NCBI RefSeq assembly: GCF_015645095.1
Contig: NZ_JADOTW010000003.1
Location: 117,974-181,973 of the forward strand
Source: Halomonas sp. 328
Lineage (GTDB): Bacteria; Pseudomonadota; Gammaproteobacteria; Pseudomonadales; Halomonadaceae
Direction: 5' to 3'
Length of the DNA: 64,000 nt
The position numbers were made by a program, and so were the translations under genes. The notes under the pieces were generated by a model, which saw only the letters and a list, made by a program, of their open reading frames with translations, ran no database searches and had not been told where the DNA came from. Shown piece after piece: positions 54,229 to 62,946 of this stretch. Numbering within the stretch: position 1 is the stretch's first letter; each line of letters begins with the position of its first letter.

Positions 54229-54699
54229 CTATTGGGGCGCCAGCTCCAGGGGCGGCGGCGCCTGTTTGACCTGCTTGGTGACGATATAGGTGAAGTAGCG
54301 CTCGATCCCCACCTCGGAGGTGAGCCAGCCGTCGATCAGCCGCTGGTAGGCATCGATGGAGTCCGCCTCCACCTTGAGCAGGTAGTCGACGCCGCCGCCC
54401 ACCGCCACGCACTCGGTGACCTCGGGGGTGTCGCGCACCACCTTCTCGAAGCGCTGGAAGCTCTCGGCGTTATGGGCCTTGAGCTCCACCTGGACCCAGA
54501 CCGGGGTGCGCTTGACCAGCACCCGGGCATTGATCCGCGCCCCATAGCCCTCGATGATGCCGGCCTTCTCGAGGCGCTTGACCCGCTCCCAGCAGGGGCT
54601 GACCGAGAGGTTGATGCACTCGGCCAGGCGCGACTTGGTGATGCGGCCATCCCTGGCCAGGATCTCGAGGATCTTCAGATCGTAACGGTCAAGCTTCAT
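54229..54699 (-). CDS. doeX: Lrp/AsnC-type regulator of ectoine catabolism
   Basis: The 156-residue protein has an N-terminal helix-turn-helix (about 1-60: LDRYDLKILEILARDGRITKSRLAE) and a C-terminal RAM ligand-binding domain (about 68-150: TECVAVGGGVDYLLKVEADSIDAYQRL). It corresponds to DoeX of Halomonas elongata, known to bind DNA near the doe genes. GAGGAG precedes ATG 54699. It is downstream of doeAB on the same strand with 180 bases between, containing repeat copy A. Confidence 0.9.
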   Translation of the reverse strand: MKLDRYDLKILEILARDGRITKSRLAECINLSVSPCWERVKRLEKAGIIEGYGARINARVLVKRTPVWVQVELKAHNAESFQRFEKVVRDTPEVTECVAVGGGVDYLLKVEADSIDAYQRLIDGWLTSEVGIERYFTYIVTKQVKQAPPPLELAPQ

Positions 54700-54731
54700 T
54701 AGGCTCCTCGGCCAAGCTCTCACAGTAGGAA

Positions 54732-54866
54732 TCGCTGAGGGGCGCCGGGGACGGACTAGAGCAAAGCGTCATTATCAGGGACGAGAATGCCGAGCGCCCA
54801 TGGACGGGTTTATCGCGCTTTGCGAGGGTCCGGCCTTCCGGGGCCGTCCCCAGGGTAGCCCCGGGG
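54732..54866. repeat. Full copy A of the structured intergenic repeat
   Basis: Four nested pairings can be drawn: GGGGC 54739-54743 with GCCCC 54858-54862; GGGGACGG 54747-54754 with CCGTCCCC 54844-54851; GCAAAGCG 54761-54768 with CGCTTTGC 54816-54823; and an inner hairpin 54770-54776 with 54783-54789 (one A-G mismatch) around loop AGGGAC. It lies between doeB and doeX. Copy B (59921-60041) has the same layout with different but still paired bases. Confidence 0.8.
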
Positions 54867-54879
54867 ATAACAGTGGTGG

Positions 54880-55911
54880 TCAGGCCTCGAGTCGGTCGAC
54901 GACCTCGGCGATCACCGCGATGGTGTCCCCCATATTGACCCGTGCGGGGAAACGACGTGCCACCAGCATACCATCGCGGCCGGCATGGTACTCCACCGGG
55001 GCCGCGCCGGTGCGGGTCAGGTCATACACTCGGGCGAGCAGTTGGCCCCGGGTCACCCGCTCGCCGAGTGCCACGGTGAGCTCCAGCAGGCCGCTGTGCT
55101 CGCTCTGCACATAGCAGCTGGCATCGGGCATATCCACATAGACCTGGGGCTCGGCGGGGGGCGTCACCTCACCGTCCATCAACCCGAAATGGATCAGGAA
55201 GTTCCGGATGCCGCGCTCGGTGATGGCCATCCGCTCCGGGGTGGTGGTGCCGCCGCCGCCCAGCTCGGTGGCCACGAACACCTTGCCCTGGCTCTCCACC
55301 GCGGTATCGAAGAGCTTGGTGGCATCGAGCTCGAACATCAGCATGGCGGTGGGGGCGCCGAAGGCGATGGCGCCCTCCAGGGCGCGGCGCTGCAGGGCCT
55401 TGTCCTCCAGGTGGTGGGAGGCGGCGAAGGGCACGATATCCAGGGTGCTGCCGCCGGAGTGGAGGTCGAGCACCACGTCGGAGAGCGGTACCAGCTCACG
55501 GGTGAAGTAGTCGGCGATCTGCTCGGTGACGCTGCCGTCCGGGTCGCCGGGGAAGCTGCGGTTGAGGTTGCCGCCATCCAGGGGCGAGGTGCGCTTGCCG
55601 GCCTGGGCCGCCGGGGCATTCATGGTCGGCACGATGATCACCCGGCCCTGGATATCCTCGGCCTTGAGCTCACTGGCCAGCTTGAGCAGGGCGGTGATGC
55701 CCTCGTATTCGTCGCCGTGGTTGCCGCCGGTGAGCAGGGCGGTGGGACCCTCGCCATTCTTGATCACGGCGATGGGGATCATCACCGCCCCCCAGGCCGA
55801 GTCGTCGTTGGAGATCGGCAGCTTCAGGTAGCCATGCTGGACGCCCTCCGCGGTGAAATCCACGGTGGCGGAAATGGGGCTAGGCCGCATTCGGCTGGGA
55901 CGCTGGGTCAT
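54880..55911 (-). CDS. doeB: N-acetyl-L-2,4-diaminobutyrate deacetylase
   Basis: The 343-residue zinc amidohydrolase of the succinylglutamate desuccinylase/aspartoacylase family removes the acetyl group from the DoeA product. Zinc ligands are His65 and Glu68 in GGNHGDEYEG and His151 in LDLHSGG; RSFPGDPDGS is also typical. DoeA and DoeB are reported to form a complex in related bacteria. It lies 45 bases after doeA. Length and motifs match DoeB/EutE. Confidence 0.93.
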   Translation of the reverse strand: MTQRPSRMRPSPISATVDFTAEGVQHGYLKLPISNDDSAWGAVMIPIAVIKNGEGPTALLTGGNHGDEYEGITALLKLASELKAEDIQGRVIIVPTMNAPAAQAGKRTSPLDGGNLNRSFPGDPDGSVTEQIADYFTRELVPLSDVVLDLHSGGSTLDIVPFAASHHLEDKALQRRALEGAIAFGAPTAMLMFELDATKLFDTAVESQGKVFVATELGGGGTTTPERMAITERGIRNFLIHFGLMDGEVTPPAEPQVYVDMPDASCYVQSEHSGLLELTVALGERVTRGQLLARVYDLTRTGAAPVEYHAGRDGMLVARRFPARVNMGDTIAVIAEVVDRLEA

Positions 55912-55956
55912 GGTCTAGGACTCCTTGTTCTCTTCAAGCGCTGGCGGATCTAGCGC

Positions 55957-57156
55957 CTAGCGGACAAATAGCTGACGCGGGAAGTTGGCCAGGGTCTCGC
56001 AGCCGGTCTCGGTAATCAGGATGCTCTCGGTGATCTCCAGGCCCCACTCATCCTCCCAGAGCCCCGGCATGAAATGGAAGGTCATGCCGGGCTCGAGGAT
56101 GGTCTCGTCGGAGGGACGCAGGCTCATGGTGCGCTCGCCCCAGTCCGGCGGGTAGCTGATGCCGATGGGGTAGCCGCAGCGGGCGCCGCCGCGGTCGAAG
56201 CCGTACTTGTCCATGGCCGCGCCCAGGGCCATGGCGATGTCCGCGGTGCGGTTGCCGGGCTTGGCCACCGCCAGGCCGTTCTCGATGCCCTCGAGCAGCG
56301 CCGATTCGGCGCGGATGAAGTCCTGGGGCGGCTTGCCCAGGAAGACGGTGCGCGACATCGGCGCGTGGTAGCGCTTGTAGACCCCGGCGATCTCGAAGAA
56401 GGTGCCCTCGCCCCGGCGGAAGGGGGTGTCGTCCCAGGTCAGGTGAGGCGCCGCCGCGTCCTTGCCGGTGGGCAGCATGGGCACGATGGCCGGGTAGTCG
56501 CCGCCGAATACCCGGCCACTCGGGTCGGTCCAGCCTTCGATACCGACCCGGTAGATCTCCGAGACCAGCTTGCTCTTGGGCAGCCCCGGCTCGATCACCT
56601 CGAGAATCCGGGTATGCATGCCCTCGACGATCTTCGCCGCCACCCGCATGTACTCCACCTCACGGGGCGACTTGATGGCCCGGCACCAGTTGACCAGGGA
56701 GTTGGCGTCCAGGAAGCGGGCATGGGGCAACTCCCGCAACAGGCTCTGGTAGGCCTTGGCGGAGAAGTAGTAGTTGTCCATCTCCATGCCGATCACCCCC
56801 TGGTGCCAGCCGCGGTCGGGGATGATCGACTGGGCCAGGTAATCCATGGGGTGCATGTCCGGATTCTGCACATAGTAATCCGGGTAGTAGGTGATGTTGT
56901 CCGGATCCATCCAGCAGGTGCGCAGGGCCCCATTGGCATCCATGCGCCGGCCATACCAGACCGGCTCGCCCTCCAGACCCAGCAGCACGCACTGGTGCAC
57001 ATAGAAGGACCAACCGTCATAGCCGGTCAGCCAGGCCATGTTGGAGGGATCGCTGATCAGCAGCATATCGATCCCCCGATTGGCCATCTCGGTACGCACC
57101 TTCCACAGGCGGTTGGCGTACTCCTCACGGGTAAAGGGCAGTGAAACCTCGATCAT
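55957..57156 (-). CDS. doeA: Ectoine hydrolase
   Basis: DoeA opens the ectoine ring to give N-acetyl-diaminobutyrate. The product of ATG 57156 is 399 residues, the same length as I recall for H. elongata DoeA, and starts MIEVSLPFTREEYANRLWKV. It has the creatinase/M24 fold with SDPSNMAWLTGYDGWSFYVH (about 38-57), GIEGWTDPSGRVFGGDYPAIVP and HFMPGLWEDEWGLEITESI. An upstream in-frame ATG (57204) would add 16 residues; no strong ribosome site separates them. It is the first gene of the doe operon and divergent from the MocR regulator. Confidence 0.93.
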   Translation of the reverse strand: MIEVSLPFTREEYANRLWKVRTEMANRGIDMLLISDPSNMAWLTGYDGWSFYVHQCVLLGLEGEPVWYGRRMDANGALRTCWMDPDNITYYPDYYVQNPDMHPMDYLAQSIIPDRGWHQGVIGMEMDNYYFSAKAYQSLLRELPHARFLDANSLVNWCRAIKSPREVEYMRVAAKIVEGMHTRILEVIEPGLPKSKLVSEIYRVGIEGWTDPSGRVFGGDYPAIVPMLPTGKDAAAPHLTWDDTPFRRGEGTFFEIAGVYKRYHAPMSRTVFLGKPPQDFIRAESALLEGIENGLAVAKPGNRTADIAMALGAAMDKYGFDRGGARCGYPIGISYPPDWGERTMSLRPSDETILEPGMTFHFMPGLWEDEWGLEITESILITETGCETLANFPRQLFVR

Positions 57157-57501
57157 GGCGTCGTGAAATCCATCGAAGATCGCCGAAACCGGTCGGCCCT
57201 CCATTGATGGCCGCCGAGCCGCTGGGTGCCTCTAGGAAACGTTGATTTATTGCTGCGCTCGATATCTTGACCACTGGCGGTGCTCGAAATCCTCACCTAG
57301 TACCGCCTAGGCTCTGGTTTCTGTGCTCCGGCAGCGGCCAACCTCTCTTCGCTCGCGACGTAAGTCAGCCGTTCCCTAGCAAACCGGGGGTTATAATTGT
57401 CATGATTTTTCATAACATTTTGCATGACAATTGCCGGTCAATCACCTTAGGGTGGATACTAGCATTGGCGCCGAGCTCCCCGTCAAAGGCTTTATTGGAT
57501 C
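57157..57501. promoter_or_regulatory. Divergent doeA/regulator control region with repeated operator motif
   Basis: Three copies of one 9-mer are present: ATTGTCATG at 57396-57404, its inverse CATGACAAT at 57423-57431, and CATGACAAT again at 57501-57509, where it overlaps the regulator start codon. The first two make an inverted repeat with an 18-base spacer. A perfect TATAAT (57392-57397) touches the first copy on the plus strand. This is the likely binding site of the EnuR-like MocR protein and perhaps of DoeX. Confidence 0.6.
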
Positions 57502-58908
57502 ATGACAATTGACCTGACTCCCTACCTCAGTAACGAGGGCCCCAAGTACCTGGATATCGCCCAGGCCCTGGCCGAGGCGATCCGCCAGGGCGAGCTGCCC
57601 CCGGGCAGCCGGCTGCCGCCCCACCGCCAGCTGGCCGAGGCCCTGGGCGTCAGCGTGCAGACGGTCTCCCGAGCCTATGCCCAGGCCGAGAAACTGGGCC
57701 TGGTGCAGGCCCGGGTAGGGAGCGGCACCTGGGTCAATGCCCTGGACGATGCCCGGGAGTCGGAGTATCTGCGCAGCCCCGAGCCGCGCCTGGAGAACCC
57801 GCTGATCGATCTCTCCATCGCTCACCCGGTCTGCCCGCCCCGCCATCATCGACGCTTCCGCGACGCCCTGGTGGAGCTGGCCGAGCGCGCGCATCCCGAT
57901 GTGCTGGCCGCCAACCGCCCCATCGCCGGCCTGTCCCACCAGCGCGAGCGCGCCAACGACTGGCTGCTGGGGCGCCTCAAGGTCCCCGGCGGCGTCGAGG
58001 AGCGCATCCTCTGCAACGGCGCCGCCCATGGCCTGATGCTGGCCATCGCCACCGTGGTCCAGCACGGCGACCTGGTATTGACCGAGGCCCTGACCGATCA
58101 CGGCCTGATCGCCCTCTCCCGCACCCTGGGCTTTCAGCTGCGCGGCATCACCATCGATGCGGAGGGCGTGGTCCCCGAGGCCCTGGAGGCCGCCTGCCGG
58201 CGCTTTCGCCCCCGGGCGGTGTGCCTGACCCCCACCCAGCTCAACCCCACCGGCGCCACCATGAGCGAGGCACGCCGCGACGCCGTGGCGGAGGTGCTGG
58301 CGCGCCACGGGGTCTGGCTGATAGAGGATGACGTCCATGCCCTGCTGGAGCCCCCCGGCCTGACGCCGCTCTGTGCCCGCCTGCCCCGCCAGGGCTTTCA
58401 TGTCACCAGCCTGACCAAGGCGACCCTGCCGGGACTGCGCGCCGGCTACCTGAGCGTGCCCCGCCAGCAGGTCCATCACACCCTGCCGCGGCTGCGCGCG
58501 ACCAGCTGGATGGCCACGCCGTTGATCTTCGAGCTGGCCGACCTGTGGCTGGCCGACGGCACCCTGGAGACCCTCGCCCTGGAGCAGCGCGAGTTGCTCG
58601 CCGAGCGCCAGCGCCTGGCCGCCGGGATCTTCGCCGGCCACCCCTTCCAGTCGCGGCCCAGCAGCCTGCACTTATGGCTCTCCCTGCCCCAGGCGTGGCG
58701 CGCCGAAGAGCTGCAGCAGCAGGCCGAGCAGGAGGGGCTATCCATCACCACGGCGGTGCCCTTCATGGTGGAACAGACCCCGCCGCCCCGGCGAGTGCGC
58801 CTGAGCCTGGGGGCGGAGCAGGATATCGATCGGCTGCGCGAGGGCCTGACTCGGCTATCGGCCTTGCTGGAGGAGGCCCCGCCCCCCATGATGCAGATCG
58901 TCTACTAA
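57502..58908 (+). CDS. enuR: MocR/GntR-type PLP-binding regulator, EnuR-like
   Basis: The 468-residue protein has an N-terminal winged helix of the GntR type (about 10-80: LPPGSRLPPHRQLAEALGVSVQTVSRAY) and a fold-type I aminotransferase-like domain (about 110-450) with the PLP Lys306 in TSLTKATLPGLRAGYL. EnuR in other bacteria controls ectoine genes and binds pathway intermediates through PLP. It is divergent from doeA with shared operator motifs, which supports the name. It overlaps one motif at its own start, suggesting autoregulation. Confidence 0.85.
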   Translation: MTIDLTPYLSNEGPKYLDIAQALAEAIRQGELPPGSRLPPHRQLAEALGVSVQTVSRAYAQAEKLGLVQARVGSGTWVNALDDARESEYLRSPEPRLENPLIDLSIAHPVCPPRHHRRFRDALVELAERAHPDVLAANRPIAGLSHQRERANDWLLGRLKVPGGVEERILCNGAAHGLMLAIATVVQHGDLVLTEALTDHGLIALSRTLGFQLRGITIDAEGVVPEALEAACRRFRPRAVCLTPTQLNPTGATMSEARRDAVAEVLARHGVWLIEDDVHALLEPPGLTPLCARLPRQGFHVTSLTKATLPGLRAGYLSVPRQQVHHTLPRLRATSWMATPLIFELADLWLADGTLETLALEQRELLAERQRLAAGIFAGHPFQSRPSSLHLWLSLPQAWRAEELQQQAEQEGLSITTAVPFMVEQTPPPRRVRLSLGAEQDIDRLREGLTRLSALLEEAPPPMMQIVY

Positions 58909-58918
58909 GGAGGTGTTG

Positions 58919-59854
58919 ATGAAGGTCCTGGTCCATAGCGATGACGCCGAACGGTGGCGCGATGCCCTGACCCGAAGGCTGCCCGGCGCGGCGGTAGTGA
59001 CCAGCGCCGCCCCCGCGGCGGAGCGCCGCGACGCCGACTACCTGGTGGCCTGGAAACCCGGCGCGGCCCTGCTTCGCGAACAGACCCGCCTCAAGGGCAT
59101 CGTCAACCTGGGGGCCGGGGTGGATGCCCTGCTCGGCAACCCCGGCCTGCCGGCGGACGTGCCCATCGTCAAGCTACGCGACGCCGGCATGGCGGGCCCC
59201 ATCGCCGACTATGTGTGCTACGGGGTGCTGCACTTCCAGCGCGACTTCGACCGCTACGGCCGCCAGCAGGCCCGCGCCGAGTGGCGCGAACACGCCATGG
59301 TGGACAAGGCCGACTGGCCGGTGGGAGTGCTGGGGCTGGGGGCCATCGGCGCCAGGGTGGCCGAGACCCTGGCCGCCGACGGCTTCCCGGTGCACGGCTG
59401 GAGCCGCACCCCCAAGGCGCTGGCCGGCATCGCGTGCCACCATGGCGAGGCCGGGCTCGAGGCCCTGCTGGGCGAGGTGATGAGCCTGGTGCTACTGCTG
59501 CCGGATACCCCGGCCACTGACCGGCTGATCGATGCCCGGGCCCTGGCACGCCTGCCGGAAGGGGCCAGCCTGATCAACCCCGGCCGCGGCCGCCTGATCG
59601 ACGAGGCGGCGCTGCTCGCGGCCCTGGGGCCCGGCGACGCCGAAGGCCGGCTGCGCGGCGCCATCCTCGATGCCTTCCCGGAGGAACCGCTGCCCGCCGA
59701 CAGTCCACTCTGGACGCATCCGCGTATCTGGGTGACGCCCCATATGGCCGGCCCCACCCCCCTGGGCGCGGCCCTGGATCAGGTCGTGGAAAGCCTCGAG
59801 GCCTTCGAGGCGGGGCGCCCCCAGGCCACCGTGGATCCCGCCGCCGGCTATTGA
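58919..59854 (+). CDS. D-2-hydroxyacid dehydrogenase, GhrA-like
   Basis: The 311-residue protein has the NAD motif GVLGLGAIGARVAE (about 133-146) and catalytic residues of the family: Arg in NPGRGRLIDE, Glu in AFPEEPLP and His in TPHMAGPT. It resembles glyoxylate/hydroxypyruvate reductase A. AAGGAGGT (58907-58914) precedes ATG 58919 and overlaps the end of the regulator gene, so the two are cotranscribed. It may reduce a keto acid formed in hydroxyectoine breakdown, but the substrate is unknown. Confidence 0.87.
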   Translation: MKVLVHSDDAERWRDALTRRLPGAAVVTSAAPAAERRDADYLVAWKPGAALLREQTRLKGIVNLGAGVDALLGNPGLPADVPIVKLRDAGMAGPIADYVCYGVLHFQRDFDRYGRQQARAEWREHAMVDKADWPVGVLGLGAIGARVAETLAADGFPVHGWSRTPKALAGIACHHGEAGLEALLGEVMSLVLLLPDTPATDRLIDARALARLPEGASLINPGRGRLIDEAALLAALGPGDAEGRLRGAILDAFPEEPLPADSPLWTHPRIWVTPHMAGPTPLGAALDQVVESLEAFEAGRPQATVDPAAGY

Positions 59855-59920
59855 TATCCCGTTTTCCCCTGGGCTCGGTCGACGGCTTGGGATGTTGGTG
59901 AATCGAGATGGCCTTGCTGG

Positions 59921-60041
59921 AATTGCTAAGGGGCGCTGGGGGTAGGATGGAGCGGGGGTTTTTTGCCAGGGATGGCAAAAGTAGCGCCCAAGGAGGGGTT
60001 TACAGCGCCCCGCGACGGCCTACCCCCAGGTTAGCCCCGAG
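59921..60041. repeat. Full copy B of the structured intergenic repeat
   Basis: Pairings: GGGGC 59930-59934 with GCCCC 60034-60038; GGGGGTAGG 59938-59946 with CCTACCCCC 60019-60027; GCGGGG 59952-59957 with CCCCGC 60008-60013; and a perfect 8-bp hairpin TTTTGCCA/TGGCAAAA (59961-59968, 59973-59980) with loop GGGA. It lies between the dehydrogenase and pncA genes. Conserved blocks shared with copy A are the GGGGCGC start, AGCGCCCA-GGA-GGGTTTA and CCCCAGG-TAGCCCCG. Confidence 0.8.
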
Positions 60042-60125
60042 CCTCGAGATCAGAAGGCCCCTACACAGCACCGCCGACGCGGCGTAGGCTGATAGGTACA
60101 CGCCAGGAGACTCGGGAGGCTTCCC

Positions 60126-60689
60126 ATGACTCGCGTGACCTATGGCCCCGACACCGCCCTGCTGGTGGTGGATATGCAGAACGACTTCTGCGAGGGCGGC
60201 GCCCTGGCCGTGGCGGGTGGCGATGCCCTGGTCCCCGCCATCAATGCCGAGATGGCCGCCGCCGACGAGGCCGGCGCCCGGGTGGTGGCCAGCCGCGACT
60301 GGCACCCCCTGGAGCACGTCAGCTTCCGGGAACAGGGCGGCCCCTGGCCGCCCCACTGCATCCAGGACACCCTCGGTGCCGCCTTCCATCCCGACCTGGT
60401 CCTGCCCGAGGGGACGGTGCGGGTCAGCAAGGCCTGCGCCTTCGATAGCGACGCCTACTCCGCCTTCGATGGCACCGGCCTGGCCGGCTTCCTGCAACGC
60501 CATGCCGTGCGCCGGGTGGTGGTCTGCGGCCTGGCCCTGGACGTCTGCGTCCGCGCCACCGCCCTGGACGCCGCGGCGGCGGGCTTCGCCACCGTGCTGC
60601 TGGCCGACGCCAGCGCGGCGGTGGCGCCCTCGGGCCGCCAGGCCTGCCTCGATGAGCTGCGCCACGCCGGCGTCGAGGTGCTCGAATGA
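60126..60689 (+). CDS. pncA: Nicotinamidase
   Basis: The 187-residue isochorismatase-fold hydrolase converts nicotinamide to nicotinate for NAD salvage. The catalytic triad is Asp16 (VVDMQNDF), Lys102 (VSKACAF) and Cys141 (LDVCVRAT). The metal site Asp/His/His is seen in SRDWHPLEHVSF. The stop overlaps the start of pncB by four bases, so the two salvage steps are made together. Confidence 0.93.
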   Translation: MTRVTYGPDTALLVVDMQNDFCEGGALAVAGGDALVPAINAEMAAADEAGARVVASRDWHPLEHVSFREQGGPWPPHCIQDTLGAAFHPDLVLPEGTVRVSKACAFDSDAYSAFDGTGLAGFLQRHAVRRVVVCGLALDVCVRATALDAAAAGFATVLLADASAAVAPSGRQACLDELRHAGVEVLE

Positions 60690-62038
60690 GCGCGCCCCTC
60701 GACGTCTCGGAGGCGGAGCTGGCCCTGCTCACCGACCTCTACCAGTTGACCATGACCCAGGCCTACTGGAAGGAGGCGATGCACGAGCGGGCCACCTTCA
60801 GCCTCTTCTTCCGCCGGCTGCCGCCCACCCGACGCTTTATGCTGGCCTGCGGCCAGCAGCACGCCGCGGCCCGGGTGGCCCGGCTGCGCTTCGGCGAGGC
60901 CCAACTGGCCCTACTGGCCGCCACCGGGCACTTCGAGGCGGCCTTCCTCGACTGGCTCGGGGAGTGGCGCTTCACCGGGGAGATCCGCACCCTGCCGGAG
61001 GGCACCCCGGTGTTCGCCGACGAACCGCTCCTCGAGGTGGAGGCCCCCATCGCCGAGGCCCAGTTGCTGGAGAGCCTGCTGATGAACCTGGTGCAGCTGG
61101 AGACGCTGCTGGCCTCCAAGGCGGTGCGCCTGCTGATCGCTGCCCGGGGCCGCCCGGTGGTGGACTTCGGCCTGCGCCGCATGCATGGCATCGATGCCGC
61201 CGTGCGCGGGGTGCGCGCCTACCGCAGCGCCGGCCTGGAGGGCACCAGCAATGTGCTGGGCGGCCTGCGCCACGACCTGCCGCTGCGCGGCACCATGGCG
61301 CACAGCTATATCCTTGCCCACGACGACGAGACCGCGGCCTTCGCCGCCTTCGCCCGTCACTACCCGAACACCACCCTGCTGGTGGACACCCACGACACTC
61401 TGGCCGGGGTCGACTGGCTGGTCGCCCTGCTGGCCGCCGAGCCCGGGCTCTCGGTGGCGGCCATTCGCCTCGATTCCGGTGACCTGGGCGCCCTGGCCAG
61501 GGGTGCCCGACAACGGCTCGATGCGGCGGGCCATGGAGACGTGAAGATCATCGCCAGCAGCGGCCTGGACGAGTGGCGGATCGCCGACCTGCTGGCCCAG
61601 GGCGCCCCCATCGACGCCTTCGGCGTCGGCACCCAGCTGGGGGTCAGCGCCGATGCCCCGGTGATCGACCTCTCCTACAAGCTGGTGGCCTATGCCGGCC
61701 GGCCACGGGTCAAGCACTCTCCCGGCAAGATCAGCCTGCCCGGCGCCAAGCAGGTCTATCGACGCCGGGACGCCGAGGGCCGCCTGGTCGGCGATACCCT
61801 GGCCCGCCACGACGAAGCAGGCATCGAGGGCGCCCCCCTGCTGGTGCCCCTGGTGAAGGAGGGAGGCGTCGACGACGAGCTGATAGCCCTGGCCGATAGC
61901 GCCCGGGAGCGGGTCGCCGCGGCCCTGGCGGCCCTGCCCGCCTCGCTCCGATGCCTCGCGCCCCGGGAGGCCCCGGAGGACGACTACCCGGTCACACTGA
62001 GCCCGGGGCTGGAGCGGCTGCGTCAAGAGATCGGCTAA
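60686..62038 (+). CDS. pncB: Nicotinate phosphoribosyltransferase
   Basis: The 450-residue enzyme makes nicotinate mononucleotide from nicotinate and PRPP. It has LLTDLYQLTMTQAYWKEAMH near the N-terminus, DFGLRRMHG and the EGTSNVLGG loop (about 187-195), and the phosphate-binding SSGLDEW and IDAFGVGTQLGVS regions. It receives the product of PncA, encoded immediately upstream. Family and function are clear. Confidence 0.93.
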   Translation: MSAPLDVSEAELALLTDLYQLTMTQAYWKEAMHERATFSLFFRRLPPTRRFMLACGQQHAAARVARLRFGEAQLALLAATGHFEAAFLDWLGEWRFTGEIRTLPEGTPVFADEPLLEVEAPIAEAQLLESLLMNLVQLETLLASKAVRLLIAARGRPVVDFGLRRMHGIDAAVRGVRAYRSAGLEGTSNVLGGLRHDLPLRGTMAHSYILAHDDETAAFAAFARHYPNTTLLVDTHDTLAGVDWLVALLAAEPGLSVAAIRLDSGDLGALARGARQRLDAAGHGDVKIIASSGLDEWRIADLLAQGAPIDAFGVGTQLGVSADAPVIDLSYKLVAYAGRPRVKHSPGKISLPGAKQVYRRRDAEGRLVGDTLARHDEAGIEGAPLLVPLVKEGGVDDELIALADSARERVAAALAALPASLRCLAPREAPEDDYPVTLSPGLERLRQEIG

Positions 62039-62143
62039 CGTCACGGCGAAACGTGCAGAGAGTGAGCAATGTCGCGCTTGGTGGGAACGCGGTGACGAGG
62101 CGAGACTCTTAGTTCGGCCCCCACCCCAGGGAAAGGAGTCACC

Positions 62144-62833
62144 ATGTACTACCCGTCTCGAAGCCACCCGACCATTTGGCTCATGTCGGCCCTGCTGGTG
62201 ACGGCCCTGCTGGCCGCCGCCCCGGCCCGGGCCGATGCGCTAGAGCCGCGCCCCTTCGTCGCCGATTACCGCCTGGAGGTCAGCGGCTGGCCCAATGCCC
62301 GGGTCAGCCATCGGCTGAGCCGCCACGGCGACTGGTGGGAGAGCGAAATGCGAGCCGGCATCCGCCTGGCCTCCGGCCACGAGCGCAGCCGCTTTCGTCT
62401 GGACGGCGAGAGCCTGGCCGCCAGCGCCTACAGCAGCGGCTACCGCCTGATGGGCATCGGCGGCACCTACCGCCTGGGACACGACGACCTGCGCGAGCTG
62501 CCCGACCGCCAGGCGGCGCTGATCGAGCTCTCCCGGCGCGCCGCCAACGGCCACTGCCAGGCCGAGCCCCCCTGTACGATTCGCTTCGTCGATCACAAGG
62601 GCCGCGAGGAGCGCCTCGATTACCGCCCCCTGCCCTCCGCTCCCCAGCGACTGCCCGACGGCGAGACGCTGGACGCCCTGCGCCTGGAGGCCTGGAATCC
62701 GGAGACCCCGGAGCGCCGCCTGCTCTTCGCCTTCCACCCCCGGCTGCCCGGCCTGCTGCTGGACGTGGAGTACCGACGGGACGGAGAACGCCAGAGCCGC
62801 ATGCGACTGGAGGCCCTGGAGATCCAGGAGTGA
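62144..62833 (+). CDS. DUF3108-like periplasmic protein
   Basis: The 229-residue product has a signal peptide (LLVTALLAAAPARADA) and a beta-rich mature part starting FVADYRLEVSGWPNARVSHRL, which looks like DUF3108 proteins: secreted, about 200-240 residues, of unknown function. One Cys pair (GHCQAEPPC) could form a disulfide. It is preceded by AAAGGAG and stands alone between pncB and lysO. Confidence 0.65.
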   Translation: MYYPSRSHPTIWLMSALLVTALLAAAPARADALEPRPFVADYRLEVSGWPNARVSHRLSRHGDWWESEMRAGIRLASGHERSRFRLDGESLAASAYSSGYRLMGIGGTYRLGHDDLRELPDRQAALIELSRRAANGHCQAEPPCTIRFVDHKGREERLDYRPLPSAPQRLPDGETLDALRLEAWNPETPERRLLFAFHPRLPGLLLDVEYRRDGERQSRMRLEALEIQE

Positions 62834-62946
62834 ATAGCCAGTAGACCGACTTATCGGGCATCAGGGAAAATCATTTCTTTTTATTTGCACCCATCGCTAA
62901 AGTAGGCCCCTTTTCCGGGGCGCCAGCCCCCTGCGATGGAGATGTC

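Noticed and set aside
62834..62946. Lysine riboswitch upstream of lysO
   Set aside because: The gap is only 113 bases, too short for a lysine aptamer, and no recognisable core was seen.
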